Positions 45,788 to 53,484 of a stretch of DNA of 64,000 nt are shown here, one piece after another. Position numbers and translations under genes: made by a program. The stretch is taken from positions 1 to 64,000 of the forward strand of contig NZ_KB906260.1 in NCBI RefSeq assembly GCF_000381265.1. The letters are read 5' to 3'. The DNA is from Curvibacter lanceolatus ATCC 14669 (lineage in GTDB: Bacteria; Pseudomonadota; Gammaproteobacteria; Burkholderiales; Burkholderiaceae_C). Below the pieces are notes generated by a model, which worked only from the letters and a program-made list of their open reading frames with translations, ran no database searches and was not told where the DNA came from. The first letter of the stretch is position 1. Each line of letters starts with the position of its first letter.

Positions 45788-46615
45788 TCACTCGTGGGAG
45801 GTCTCGCTGGCATGCCAGCCGCTGAGGGCGCGCCGGCTCAGCCAGGCCATCAGCGCGAACAGCGCCACCCCGGTGAGCGAGATCAGCAACAGCGCGGCAA
45901 ACATGCGCGGGATGTTGAGCTGGAAGCCGGCCTGCAGGATCTGGTAGGCCAGCCCGGCGCCGGTGCCACCGGTGCCGGCCACGAACTCGGCCACCACCGC
46001 CCCGATCAGGGCCAGGCCGCTGGAGATGCGCAGGCCGCCAAAGAAGTACGGCAAGGCGCTGGGGATGCGCAGGCGCACCAGCGACTGCCAGCGCGTGGCG
46101 TGGTTGAGCCGGAAGTAGTTCTGCAGGTCGGGCTCGATGCTGCGCAGGCCCAGCGTGGTGTTGCTGATGATCGGAAACAGCGCCACCAGGGCGGCGCAGA
46201 TCACCATCGACAGCGTGGCATCGCGCACCCAGATGATGATCAACGGGGCCACCGCCACGATGGGGGTCACCTGCAGCAGCACGGCATACGGGAACAAGGC
46301 GGTCTCGATCAGGCGGCTCTGCACGAACAGGAACGAAATCAGCACGCCCACCACCACCGCCAGGGCGAAGGCCAACAGCGTGATCTTCAGGGTGACCCAC
46401 AGGGCCAGGCCCAGGGTGGCCCAGTCCTTGATCAGGGTCTGCAGCATCAGGCCCGGCGAGGGCACCAGGTAGGGGGGCAGCTCCAGCCCGGTGACCAGGC
46501 CCTGCCACAGCGCCAGCAGGAACAGGCCCACCAGCAGCGGGTAGACAACGCGCTGCACCTCGGGGCGGTGCAGCCAGGCCACGGGGGCTTTGGGTGCAGG
46601 TGCATGCGGGCTCAT
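45788..46615 (-). CDS. ABC transporter permease (SsuC/ThiX type)
   Basis: A 275-residue inner-membrane permease with about six helices (VVYPLLVGLFLLALWQGLV, then LKITLLAFALAVVVGVLISFLFV). The ATPase-docking loop is RLNHATRWQSLVRLRIPSALPYFFGGLR. Its ATG overlaps the ATPase stop by 4 bp. It forms one importer with the NMT1-type binding protein encoded upstream. Confidence 0.92.
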   Translation of the reverse strand: MSPHAPAPKAPVAWLHRPEVQRVVYPLLVGLFLLALWQGLVTGLELPPYLVPSPGLMLQTLIKDWATLGLALWVTLKITLLAFALAVVVGVLISFLFVQSRLIETALFPYAVLLQVTPIVAVAPLIIIWVRDATLSMVICAALVALFPIISNTTLGLRSIEPDLQNYFRLNHATRWQSLVRLRIPSALPYFFGGLRISSGLALIGAVVAEFVAGTGGTGAGLAYQILQAGFQLNIPRMFAALLLISLTGVALFALMAWLSRRALSGWHASETSHE

Positions 46616-47460
46616 GGCTGGGGCTCCTCGATGCTGGCGCGCAGCAGGCTGTCCTGCAACTGGCGGGCGTACTGGCTGAACTGGGGTGAGACCATGAAGT
46701 CGGCGTGCCGCGGGTGCGGCTCGTCGATGAAGAACTGCTCCACCACCCGACCGGGGCGGGCCGCCATCATCACAACACGGCTGGACAGGAACACCGCCTC
46801 ATGGATCGAATGGGTGACGAAGATGACCGTGAGCTTCTTCTTGCGCCACAGCTCCAGCAGGTCGGCATCGAGCTTGTGGCGGGTGATCTCGTCGAGGGCG
46901 CCAAAGGGCTCGTCCATCAGCAGCAGATCGGGCTCGGTGACCAGGCCGCGGGCAATCGACACCCGCATCTGCATGCCGCCGGAGAGGGCCCGGGGCAAGG
47001 CCCGGTCGAACTTGGACAGGCCCACCAGGGCCAGCACCTCGCTCACGCGGGCCTCGGCCTCGGCACGGGGCACGCCGGCCAGGTCCAGCGGCAGGCGCAC
47101 ATTGCTGCGCACGCTGGCCCAAGGCATCAGCGTGGGCGACTGGAACACAAAAGCCATGCGCCGCCCGGTCTGGGCCAGATCGGCCACGGGCTTGCGCCAC
47201 AGCAGCAGGCGCCCGTCGCTGGGTTCGAGCAGGCCGGCCACCATCTTCAGCAAGGTGCTCTTGCCGCAGCCCGAGGGGCCCAGCAGGGTCACGAATTCAC
47301 CCTCGCGCAGGCTCAGGTCCACCGGCAACAAGGCCCGGGTGCCGTTGGGGTAGATCTTCTCGGCCGACAGGATGTCGACGGCCGGCACCTCGGGCACGGG
47401 GGCTGGCTCGACGACGGGGGGCCGGGGCGCGGACGGCAGACTACTGGGGTCGGGTTTCAT
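46612..47460 (-). CDS. ABC transporter ATPase (SsuB/ThiZ type)
   Basis: A 282-residue ATPase: Walker A GPSGCGKST, Q loop FVFQSPTLMPW, signature LSGGMQMRVSIARGL, Walker B LLLMDEPFGALDE, switch His VTHSIHEAVFL. The first 28 residues are Pro-rich. It is separated from the binding-protein gene by 86 bp that contain a strong hairpin, which could lower ATPase and permease levels relative to the binding protein. Confidence 0.93.
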   Translation of the reverse strand: MKPDPSSLPSAPRPPVVEPAPVPEVPAVDILSAEKIYPNGTRALLPVDLSLREGEFVTLLGPSGCGKSTLLKMVAGLLEPSDGRLLLWRKPVADLAQTGRRMAFVFQSPTLMPWASVRSNVRLPLDLAGVPRAEAEARVSEVLALVGLSKFDRALPRALSGGMQMRVSIARGLVTEPDLLLMDEPFGALDEITRHKLDADLLELWRKKKLTVIFVTHSIHEAVFLSSRVVMMAARPGRVVEQFFIDEPHPRHADFMVSPQFSQYARQLQDSLLRASIEEPQP

Positions 47461-47481
47461 GGCGGGGCTTTCCGGATCGAA

Positions 47482-47507
47482 GCGGCCTGTGAGCGGGCAC
47501 AGGCCGC
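47482..47507 (-). other. Strong intercistronic hairpin
   Basis: GCGGCCTGTG (47482-47491) and CACAGGCCGC (47498-47507) form a perfect 10-bp stem with a 6-base loop. No T-run follows in either direction. Its position just after the binding-protein stop and before the ATPase suggests an mRNA-stabilising or attenuating structure, like those that raise binding-protein levels in other ABC operons. Confidence 0.65.
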
Positions 47508-47517
47508 CCTCAGCAAG

Positions 47518-47555
47518 GTCAATGCAGCAGAGTCAATGCAGCAGGGTCAAGGCAG
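47518..47555. repeat. 14-bp tandem repeat at the 3' end of the binding-protein gene
   Basis: GTCAATGCAGCAG occurs at 47518-47530 and 47532-47544 (14-bp period), with a degenerate third copy GGTCAAGGCAG at 47545-47555 that covers the stop codon. This looks like local duplication of the gene end. Confidence 0.7.
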
Positions 47556-48557
47556 AACCTTCACGTCCTTGACGAACTCGGTGCTGTAGGCCTCGCTCAT
47601 CTTGACCTTGGCCGGGTCGATCAGCTGGGTGCTGACCAGGAAGTCGTAGCTGGCCTTGATGCGTGCCTCGGTCATCACGCCGATGCCCAGCTTGGCCGCG
47701 TCGCCGCCGCCCACCATCCCGGTTTCCTTGAGCTTGGCCACGCTGTAGGTCAGTTGCTCGTCGGTCATCTGCGGGTTGTCTTTCTTGATCAGGGCGTTGC
47801 CCGGGGCCGGGTCGGCCAGGTAGCTCTTCCAGCCCTCGATGGAGGCCTTCACAAAGGCGGCCACCGCCTTCTTGCGGGTCTGGGTGGTCTTGTCCATGCA
47901 GGAGATGGTGGTGGCATAGGCCGGGAAGCCGTGGTCGCTGAACATCAGGGTGTTGGCCTTGACGCCGGCCTTCTGGATGGCGAAGGGCTCGCTGGTCAGG
48001 TAGCCCTGCTGGGCCGTGTTCTTGTCGGCCACAAAGGGCTGGATGTTGAAGGTGTAGGGGCGGGTCTGGGCGTCGGTGAAGCCGTACTTGGCCTTGAGCC
48101 AGGGCCAGAAGCCCTTCTGGGCCGAGCCGGCGATCAGGATGGTCTTGCCCTTGAGGTCTTCGAACTTCTTCACGTCCTCATGGGCGATCAGCACCTGCGG
48201 GTCTTTCTGGAACAGCGCGGCCACGTTGACCACGGGCACGCCGCCTTCGCGGATCTGCACCATCTGCAGGTCGCTGGAGCCCATCACGCAGTCGGCCTGG
48301 CCGGCGGCCATGATCTGCACCACATTGACCTGGGGGCCGCCCATCTTGATGCTCACATCCAGCCCGGCCTTCTTGTACAGGCCGGTGGCCAGGGCCTGGT
48401 AGAAGCCGCCATGCTCGGCCTGGGCGTACCAGTTGGTCATGTACACAAAGGACTCATCGGCCCGCGCGGCACCGGAGCCCAGGGCGCACAGGGCCAGGCT
48501 GGCCAGGGCCAGCGGGCGCAGGCGGCGAAGAGTGGACGACACGGCAGAGAAGGTCAT
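47547..48557 (-). CDS. NMT1/THI5-like ABC transporter substrate-binding protein
   Basis: A 336-residue periplasmic binding protein. The Sec signal is LRPLALASLALCALGSGAARA. The mature start ESFVYMTNWYAQAEHGGFYQA is typical of NMT1/ThiY-type proteins that bind pyrimidine-like ligands, followed by YKKAGLDVSIKMGGPQVNVV and GQADCVMGSSDLQMV. The aromatic NWYAQAEHGG segment lines the binding site in relatives. With the downstream deaminase and amidohydrolase genes, a nitrogen heterocycle is the likely ligand. Confidence 0.9.
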   Translation of the reverse strand: MTFSAVSSTLRRLRPLALASLALCALGSGAARADESFVYMTNWYAQAEHGGFYQALATGLYKKAGLDVSIKMGGPQVNVVQIMAAGQADCVMGSSDLQMVQIREGGVPVVNVAALFQKDPQVLIAHEDVKKFEDLKGKTILIAGSAQKGFWPWLKAKYGFTDAQTRPYTFNIQPFVADKNTAQQGYLTSEPFAIQKAGVKANTLMFSDHGFPAYATTISCMDKTTQTRKKAVAAFVKASIEGWKSYLADPAPGNALIKKDNPQMTDEQLTYSVAKLKETGMVGGGDAAKLGIGVMTEARIKASYDFLVSTQLIDPAKVKMSEAYSTEFVKDVKVLP

Positions 48558-48634
48558 GGCATAGCTCCAGTGGGGTGGTTGAAACAGGGGGGAACGGTGG
48601 ATGGCAGCGGCACAGGCACAAAGCGGGCCAGGCC

Positions 48635-49483
48635 TCAGCCCTCGATGTGGCCGGTGTGCTGGGCGCGGCCCCAGGTGGGCTCGGCACGCGGTGCCCAGCT
48701 CAGCTCGTGCAACTCGGTGATGGCCTGGGCCCAGCTCTCGGCCAGCGAATCGAGGATGGCCTGGCCCTGCTCGGCCGTGGCCGGCAGCGGGTCGCCGATC
48801 ACCCCGCTGGGGCCGAAATCACGCGCGCTCCAGGCACAGGCAGGCCGACCATCGGGCGACAGCAGGCGCGAGGGGAATTCGGGTGGGTAGTTGCTCACGG
48901 CCAGCGACATGTCCACGGTGTCGGGGGCCAGGGCCAGCATGAGGGCCGTCTCGGCATGGCCGGCGTGCATGGCCAGCTTTTTTTCGCGCTCCGACAGGTA
49001 GCGCCCGGCCACATGGGGTACGCGCCAGGTGAAGCTGGGCACCACGATGAAGTCGCCATGGCGCAGGCGCAGCTCGCGCGCCGCCATCTCCATCACCTGC
49101 GGCTGGCCGCCATGGCCGTTGACGATCAGCAGCTTGCGAAAGCCGGCGCGGTACACCGATTCGCCGATCTCGTTCATGGTGGCCAGCAGGGTTTCGCCAC
49201 TCAGCGTCATGGTGCCGGGAAAGTGCAGGTGCTCTTCGCTCTTGCCGTAGGTGATGGGCGCCATGGCATAGGCCGGCACCGAAGCGCCCAGACGGGCCAG
49301 CGCGTGGCCCACCACGCCGGCGGCGATCACCGAATCCACCGCGCACGGCAGGTGCGGGCCGTGCTGCTCGGTGGCGCCGGTGGGCAGCACGATGACGGTG
49401 TTGGCCGGGTCGGGCAGGTCAGCGATCTGGCGCCAGCTCAGGTAGGGCAGGTAGCGTTGGGGTGGGTTGTAGCCGTGCAGCAT
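48635..49483 (-). CDS. Creatininase-family amidohydrolase
   Basis: A 282-residue creatininase-fold metalloenzyme. Metal ligands are visible in LPTGATEQHGPHLPCAVDS (Glu, His, Asp), VNGHGGQ and MHAGHAETALMLAL (His, Glu). The family opens small rings or cleaves amides: creatininase itself, formamidopyrimidine-type amide hydrolases and MftE. The exact substrate here is not known. The gene sits between RidA and the binding protein, suggesting it acts after deamination of the imported ring compound. Confidence 0.88.
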   Translation of the reverse strand: MLHGYNPPQRYLPYLSWRQIADLPDPANTVIVLPTGATEQHGPHLPCAVDSVIAAGVVGHALARLGASVPAYAMAPITYGKSEEHLHFPGTMTLSGETLLATMNEIGESVYRAGFRKLLIVNGHGGQPQVMEMAARELRLRHGDFIVVPSFTWRVPHVAGRYLSEREKKLAMHAGHAETALMLALAPDTVDMSLAVSNYPPEFPSRLLSPDGRPACAWSARDFGPSGVIGDPLPATAEQGQAILDSLAESWAQAITELHELSWAPRAEPTWGRAQHTGHIEG

Positions 49484-49511
49484 GGGGGTTCCTTGGGTTC
49501 AACGCCGGGGT

Positions 49512-49976
49512 TCAACGCAGCGGCAGGTAGGCGGTGGCTTCGACCTCGATCACGATGTCGGGGCTGGGCAGCATGCCGCTGACCTCGACCACGGTGGAGG
49601 CCGGTGGCTCGCCCGGGAAGAACAGCCGGCGCACCCGGCTGTAGCGTGGAAAGTCGTCCAGGCACTTGAAATACTGGACCAGCTTGAACACATCGCTCAT
49701 CTGGCCGCCGGCGGCCTCGACGGTGAGGCGGATGCGGTCCAGCACGAACCAACTCTGGGCCAGGATGGGGCCGTCCTTGTAGTCGCTGGAGAACTCACCG
49801 GTGCGGCCAATCAACTCGGCCGCCTCGTCGGGGATGTCGGCAAAGCCGCGCACGATCTTCTGCTGCGCCGGCTCCACCGCGATCACCCCCGACAGGAAGA
49901 TGAAATCACCGGCACGGCGCCAGGCGGCATAGCGGGCCAGGGGCTGGGCGATGGTGGGCGTGGGTTGCGGGGTCAT
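49512..49976 (-). CDS. RidA/YjgF-family protein
   Basis: A 154-residue Rid-family protein. RidA-type enzymes hydrolyse reactive imines/enamines, and RutC acts in pyrimidine breakdown. Family signals are FIFLSGVIAVEP, SSDYKDGPILAQSWFVLDRI, and VEVSGMLPSPDIVIEVEATAYLP. The canonical RidA Arg (in VCLPR-type motifs) is not obvious, so this may be a distant subfamily with a different activity. It is translated from the same operon as the neighbouring amidohydrolase (22 bp apart) and creatininase genes. Confidence 0.82.
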   Translation of the reverse strand: MTPQPTPTIAQPLARYAAWRRAGDFIFLSGVIAVEPAQQKIVRGFADIPDEAAELIGRTGEFSSDYKDGPILAQSWFVLDRIRLTVEAAGGQMSDVFKLVQYFKCLDDFPRYSRVRRLFFPGEPPASTVVEVSGMLPSPDIVIEVEATAYLPLR

Positions 49977-49998
49977 GAGCGGGCCTCCTGCAGCGGAT

Positions 49999-51303
49999 TC
50001 AGAACGGGTTCAAAGGGGCCAGGCGCCGCCCCTGGCGCAGCACCACGCGGCGGGCGCTGCGCGAGGGAAAGCCCCAGGCGTTGGCATCGGGAAAGATCAG
50101 CAGGTCGGCCTCGCTGCCCACGCCCCAGGGGCGGGCTGCCTCGGCGCGGGCCAGCCAGTCGCGCCGGCACAGGGTGTCGGTCCAGTCGTCGAAGGCCTGC
50201 GTCAACTGCCCCATGGCCACCCCGACGCCAAAGGCCTCCAGCGGGTCGAAGCTGCCCAGCGGGCAGAAAGGGTCTTGCACGTTGTCGCTGGCCAGCAGCA
50301 GCGGGATGCCCCGCGCCCTCGCCTCTTTGACCAGGGTCAGCCCGCGCTGGCGCGGCGTGCGCCCGGTGACGGCGTCCTGCAGCAGCAAGTTGGTGATGGG
50401 CAGGGTGACCAGGGTCAGGCCGGCGCGGGCCACCGCGTCCAGGGTGCGCAGGGCCCGGTCTTCGGGCATGGCGGCCAGGGCACAGGTGTGGCCGCACACC
50501 ACGCGCCCCTGCAGGCCCAGGGCCGGCACCAGCTCGGCGATGTGGGCCAGGCCCTGGGCGTTGGCCTGCAGTTCCTCGTCCACATGCAGGTCCACATCCA
50601 GATCGTGCTGGCGGGCGGCCATCAGCAGGTGCCTGAGGGCCTGCGGGTCCCAGTTGGTGCTGTGCACAAAGCCACCCAGGCAGGCGCCGGGGCCGGAGGC
50701 CGCCACCCGGGCGGCCAGTGAAAGCGCAGTGTCCAGCTCGGCAAACAGGTGCAGCGGGATCAGGCTGACGCGGTCGAGCTGCACCCGGCCACGCCAGTCT
50801 TCGGCCAGCTCGCGCAGCACCGGCCAGGCCACCGGTGTGACCTCGGGCTCCCACCAGTCGCAATGGCTGCGCAACTGCACCACCCCGGCGGCATGGGCCC
50901 ACTGCAGGCCCTGGCTGGCGCGCTGGTGCACGTCCTGCGGCGTCCAGTGCGCGCGGTCGGCCATCATGGCCTCGATGGCGCCCAGCAGGCCAGGCTGCAC
51001 CTGGCCCATGCGCGGCAGGGTGAAAGCCTTGTCGAGGTGGGTGTGGGCATCCACCAGGCCGGGCAGCACAGGCGCGCCGCCCAGGGCCCAGGCCCCCGGT
51101 GGCAAAGGGGCGGCGCCCTGAGGGCGCACGGCGGTGATGCGCCCTCCTTCGAGCAACATGTCGGCCAGCACGGGCAGGCCCTGGCTGCGGGGCCAATCGG
51201 CCGGCAGCGCCCAGGTGGGCAGGCGGGCACCGCCCAGGGCGGGTGGTGCGTCGTCCAGGACGGCACCTGTGTTCAGGTTCAAGTTCAGGTCAAGCGGGCT
51301 CAT
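49999..51303 (-). CDS. Cytosine-deaminase-like amidohydrolase
   Basis: A 434-residue amidohydrolase-superfamily enzyme like CodA. Metal motif PGLVDAHTHLDKAFTLPRMG, then VDLHVDEELQAN (His and Glu), VVCGHTCALAAM (His) and LLLASDNVQDPFCPLGS (Asp) parallel CodA. CodA-like enzymes deaminate cytosine, isoguanine, creatinine and similar rings. ATG 51303 overlaps the stop of the upstream oxidoreductase (ATGA). The first residues (LDLNLNLNTGAVLDD) are low complexity. Ring substrate unknown; creatinine or a pyrimidine analogue are reasonable guesses. Confidence 0.85.
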   Translation of the reverse strand: MSPLDLNLNLNTGAVLDDAPPALGGARLPTWALPADWPRSQGLPVLADMLLEGGRITAVRPQGAAPLPPGAWALGGAPVLPGLVDAHTHLDKAFTLPRMGQVQPGLLGAIEAMMADRAHWTPQDVHQRASQGLQWAHAAGVVQLRSHCDWWEPEVTPVAWPVLRELAEDWRGRVQLDRVSLIPLHLFAELDTALSLAARVAASGPGACLGGFVHSTNWDPQALRHLLMAARQHDLDVDLHVDEELQANAQGLAHIAELVPALGLQGRVVCGHTCALAAMPEDRALRTLDAVARAGLTLVTLPITNLLLQDAVTGRTPRQRGLTLVKEARARGIPLLLASDNVQDPFCPLGSFDPLEAFGVGVAMGQLTQAFDDWTDTLCRRDWLARAEAARPWGVGSEADLLIFPDANAWGFPSRSARRVVLRQGRRLAPLNPF

Positions 51304-51887
51304 GCGAAGCGCCTCATGGCCTGGCCGACGCGGGCCTTGAAGGCCTCCAGCGTCTTCGGGGTGGCCACGTTCATGTGGTAGTGGGCGTGGTAGCTGACCT
51401 TGGCCCCGCCGCCGGTGAGCAGGCGCAGGTAGCGCGAGATCACCTTGCGCGGCGGGTCGCCCATCAGCAGCGCCGTCCAACGCGGGCGGCCGTAGGTGAC
51501 CACGGCCGAGATGTGGCGGATGTGGGTCAGCGAGGGTTTGACGTTTTGCGGGTCGCTGATGTCGAAGGCCACGCCGGGCATCAGCACCCGGTCGAAAAAG
51601 CCCTTGAGGATGGCCGGCAGCCCGAAGCACCAGGTGGGGAAGCAGAACACCAGGGCCTCGGCCCACAGCAAGCGGTCCACATAGCGCTGCACCGGGCGCT
51701 GGTTGTGCGGCACCTCGTGGTAGCCCAGGCGCTCTTCACGCGACATCACGGGGTTGAACTCTTCTGCGTACAGATCGCAATCATCCACCTCGTGGCCTGC
51801 CTGGCGCAGGCTCTCCAGCACCTGGCGGTGCAGCGCCGCATTGAAGCTGGTCTCCACCGGGTGGGCGTAAATCACCAGAATCCGCAT
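51300..51887 (-). CDS. Flavodoxin-fold NAD(P)H oxidoreductase
   Basis: A 195-residue quinone-reductase-like flavoprotein (KefF/YwrO/MdaB group). It opens MRILVIYAHPVETSFNAALH, the FMN phosphate loop type, and has FPTWCFGLPAILKGFFDRVL and VVTYGRPRW. It may reduce a flavin, quinone or the imported ring. It is the first gene after the 29-bp operator and has a good ribosome site (GGGGAGAAG), so it heads the operon. Confidence 0.88.
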   Translation of the reverse strand: MRILVIYAHPVETSFNAALHRQVLESLRQAGHEVDDCDLYAEEFNPVMSREERLGYHEVPHNQRPVQRYVDRLLWAEALVFCFPTWCFGLPAILKGFFDRVLMPGVAFDISDPQNVKPSLTHIRHISAVVTYGRPRWTALLMGDPPRKVISRYLRLLTGGGAKVSYHAHYHMNVATPKTLEAFKARVGQAMRRFA

Positions 51888-51946
51888 CGACTTCTCCCCT
51901 TTCGTGGCGAAGGAATCAACCCCAGCAAAACCCGTTCGGCTGAAAG

Positions 51947-51975
51947 TTGACCGTTTGATTTGATCAATCGGTCAA
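51947..51975 (-). promoter_or_regulatory. RutR/TetR-type operator upstream of the minus-strand operon
   Basis: TTGACCGTTTGAT-TTG-ATCAATCGGTCAA: arms of 13 bp match at 12 positions around a 3-base centre. The outer half-sites TTGACC/GGTCAA equal those of the RutR consensus (TTGACCA-NN-TGGTCAA) but are spread further apart. It lies 60-88 bases upstream of the oxidoreductase start and downstream of the tetR gene, so it belongs to the catabolic operon promoter. Confidence 0.75.
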
Positions 51976-52032
51976 ATCACTTGCAAACGCTGTGCCAGGC
52001 CTGTTTCGAGGCCAAAGCGGGCATGACCCGGG

Positions 52033-52728
52033 TCAAGCGGTGTCGGATGCCCCAGGGCGATGCACCGCTGCGTCATCCGCGGGCAGACCGCAGCCCAGCA
52101 GCACGAAATTGGTGAGTTCCTGCACGATCGGCCCGCGTTCGATCGGTGCATCGGGGGCCAACCCCAGCATCACCCGCACCTGCACGCCGTAGTCGGCGTA
52201 GTGCTGGGTCATGCCCCAGATCTGCATCAGCAGCACGCGCGGGTTGAGGGGGCGGATCAGCCCCTGCGCCATCCAGCGCTCGATGATGGCCACCTTGTCG
52301 TCGGTGGACTGGCGGGCCACCGGCCAGTAGCGCCCCAGCTTGCGCCCGCCGGCCAGCACCTCGCTGGTGAAGATGCGCGACAGGCCGGGGTTGTCCAGTG
52401 CGTAGTCGAGCTTGCGGCGCACGTACTCGCGCAGCACCTCGCGCGGCTCGGCGGCATTGCCGTCGAACACGAAGGCATTGCTCCAGCCGGCCAGCACCGA
52501 ACCCAGCAGCTCTTCGTACAGCTCGTCCTTGCCGCGGATGTAGTAATGCAGCTGGGGCTTGGTCAGGCCGGCGCGCTCGGCAATGGCCTGGGTGGAGGCG
52601 CCCTTGAAGCCGTGCAGGCTGAACTCGGCGATGGCCGCCTCACGGATCAGCGCCAGCGTGCGCTCACGGCCCAGCCGATGCCGGGCCTGGGGGGCAGGCT
52701 CGTCCAGGGACAGGGGCTCGGCGCTCAT
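52033..52728 (-). CDS. RutR-like TetR-family regulator
   Basis: A 231-residue TetR regulator. The HTH is in LIREAAIAEFSLHGFKGAST, QAIAERAGLTKPQLHYYIRGKDELYEE; the KPQLHYYI recognition helix resembles RutR. The C-terminal domain (WSNAFVFDGNAAEPREVLREYV, FTSEVLAGGRKLGRYW, LLMQIWGMTQHYADYGVQVRV) fits the YcdC/RutR type that binds uracil or thymine. ATG 52728 is chosen because an upstream ATG adds nine odd residues. It lies 10 bp after the deaminase stop and presumably acts on the 29-bp operator. Confidence 0.9.
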   Translation of the reverse strand: MSAEPLSLDEPAPQARHRLGRERTLALIREAAIAEFSLHGFKGASTQAIAERAGLTKPQLHYYIRGKDELYEELLGSVLAGWSNAFVFDGNAAEPREVLREYVRRKLDYALDNPGLSRIFTSEVLAGGRKLGRYWPVARQSTDDKVAIIERWMAQGLIRPLNPRVLLMQIWGMTQHYADYGVQVRVMLGLAPDAPIERGPIVQELTNFVLLGCGLPADDAAVHRPGASDTA

Positions 52729-52738
52729 GCGGCGCCCG

Positions 52739-53278
52739 TCAAAGCTTCCAGGCACCGACGTGCGAACGACTGGCCTCTTCGATCAGCGCCGGGCCGATGC
52801 ACTCGATGGCGTAGGGCGAGGCCTCGAACACATCGCGGCACGACAGCTCGGCGTCGCGTTGGTCCAGGCGCTCGCCGCGGAAGGCGCGCAGCCGCCAGGC
52901 GTCAATGCCGTACACCACGCGGCGGATGTTGGACCAGTAGATGGCCCCGGCGCACATCACGCAGGGCTCGCCCGACGAATACAGCGTGGCCTGGGCCAGC
53001 ACGTCCCGAGAGTAACGGGGGCTGACGGCGCGCACCAGGCTGGTCTCGGCATGCCCGGTGCAGTCGCCGGTTTCGGTGGTGTTGCACCAGGCCTCGCCCA
53101 TCACCTCGCCGCCCGGTGACACCAGCACCGCCCCGAAGGGCCGATTGCCACGCGAGCGCCCCAGATCGGCCAGGCCGATGGCCTGGCGCAGGTAGCGGCC
53201 ATCGCGCTCGTCCAGGGGCACTTCGGCCGGCAAGGCGGCGGCGGTATCAGGGGTTGCCAGAGGTGAATCAGAGGACAT
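52739..53278 (-). CDS. CDA-fold nucleobase deaminase (guanine-deaminase/TadA-like)
   Basis: A 179-residue zinc deaminase. The catalytic motif is TGHAETSLV (His, Glu) with GEPCVMCAGAIYWSNI (PCxxC). The layout (FGAVLV before HAE, WSNIRRVVYGI after PCxxC) fits GuaD/nucleoside deaminases rather than tRNA deaminases. ATG 53278 gives MSSDSPLATPD; an upstream extension is unlike the family. It leads the tetR transcript, suggesting that the first step of the pathway is deamination of an amino-substituted ring. Confidence 0.85.
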   Translation of the reverse strand: MSSDSPLATPDTAAALPAEVPLDERDGRYLRQAIGLADLGRSRGNRPFGAVLVSPGGEVMGEAWCNTTETGDCTGHAETSLVRAVSPRYSRDVLAQATLYSSGEPCVMCAGAIYWSNIRRVVYGIDAWRLRAFRGERLDQRDAELSCRDVFEASPYAIECIGPALIEEASRSHVGAWKL

Positions 53279-53421
53279 CAGGAACAGGCCCAAAGGCGAA
53301 ATGAAGGAACACGGAGCCGCCGCAGCCAGGGCCCGGACGGCCACCGGCTGCGCCCCGGACCGAAGCATTTCCCATGCCACAGCACAGGGGCTGCGCTGCA
53401 CCGGCGGACTGAAAAAACGAC

Positions 53422-53451
53422 TTGACCCCGGCCTGAACGCCCCGGGATACT
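53422..53451 (+). promoter_or_regulatory. Sigma-70-type promoter of the FAD oxidoreductase gene
   Basis: TTGACC (53422-53427) and GATACT (53446-53451) are separated by 18 bp and would start transcription near 53458. Confidence 0.55.
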
Positions 53452-53465
53452 CTCGCCGCCGATCG

Positions 53466-53484
53466 GAAAATGATCATTATTAAC
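53466..53484 (+). promoter_or_regulatory. Fur-box-like sequence
   Basis: The 19 bases match the classic Fur consensus GATAATGATAATCATTATC at 15 positions and contain the perfect palindrome AATGATCATT. They start 15 bases after the -10 element and overlap the possible start codon at 53470. The stretch is AT-rich in a very GC-rich setting. Confidence 0.55.
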
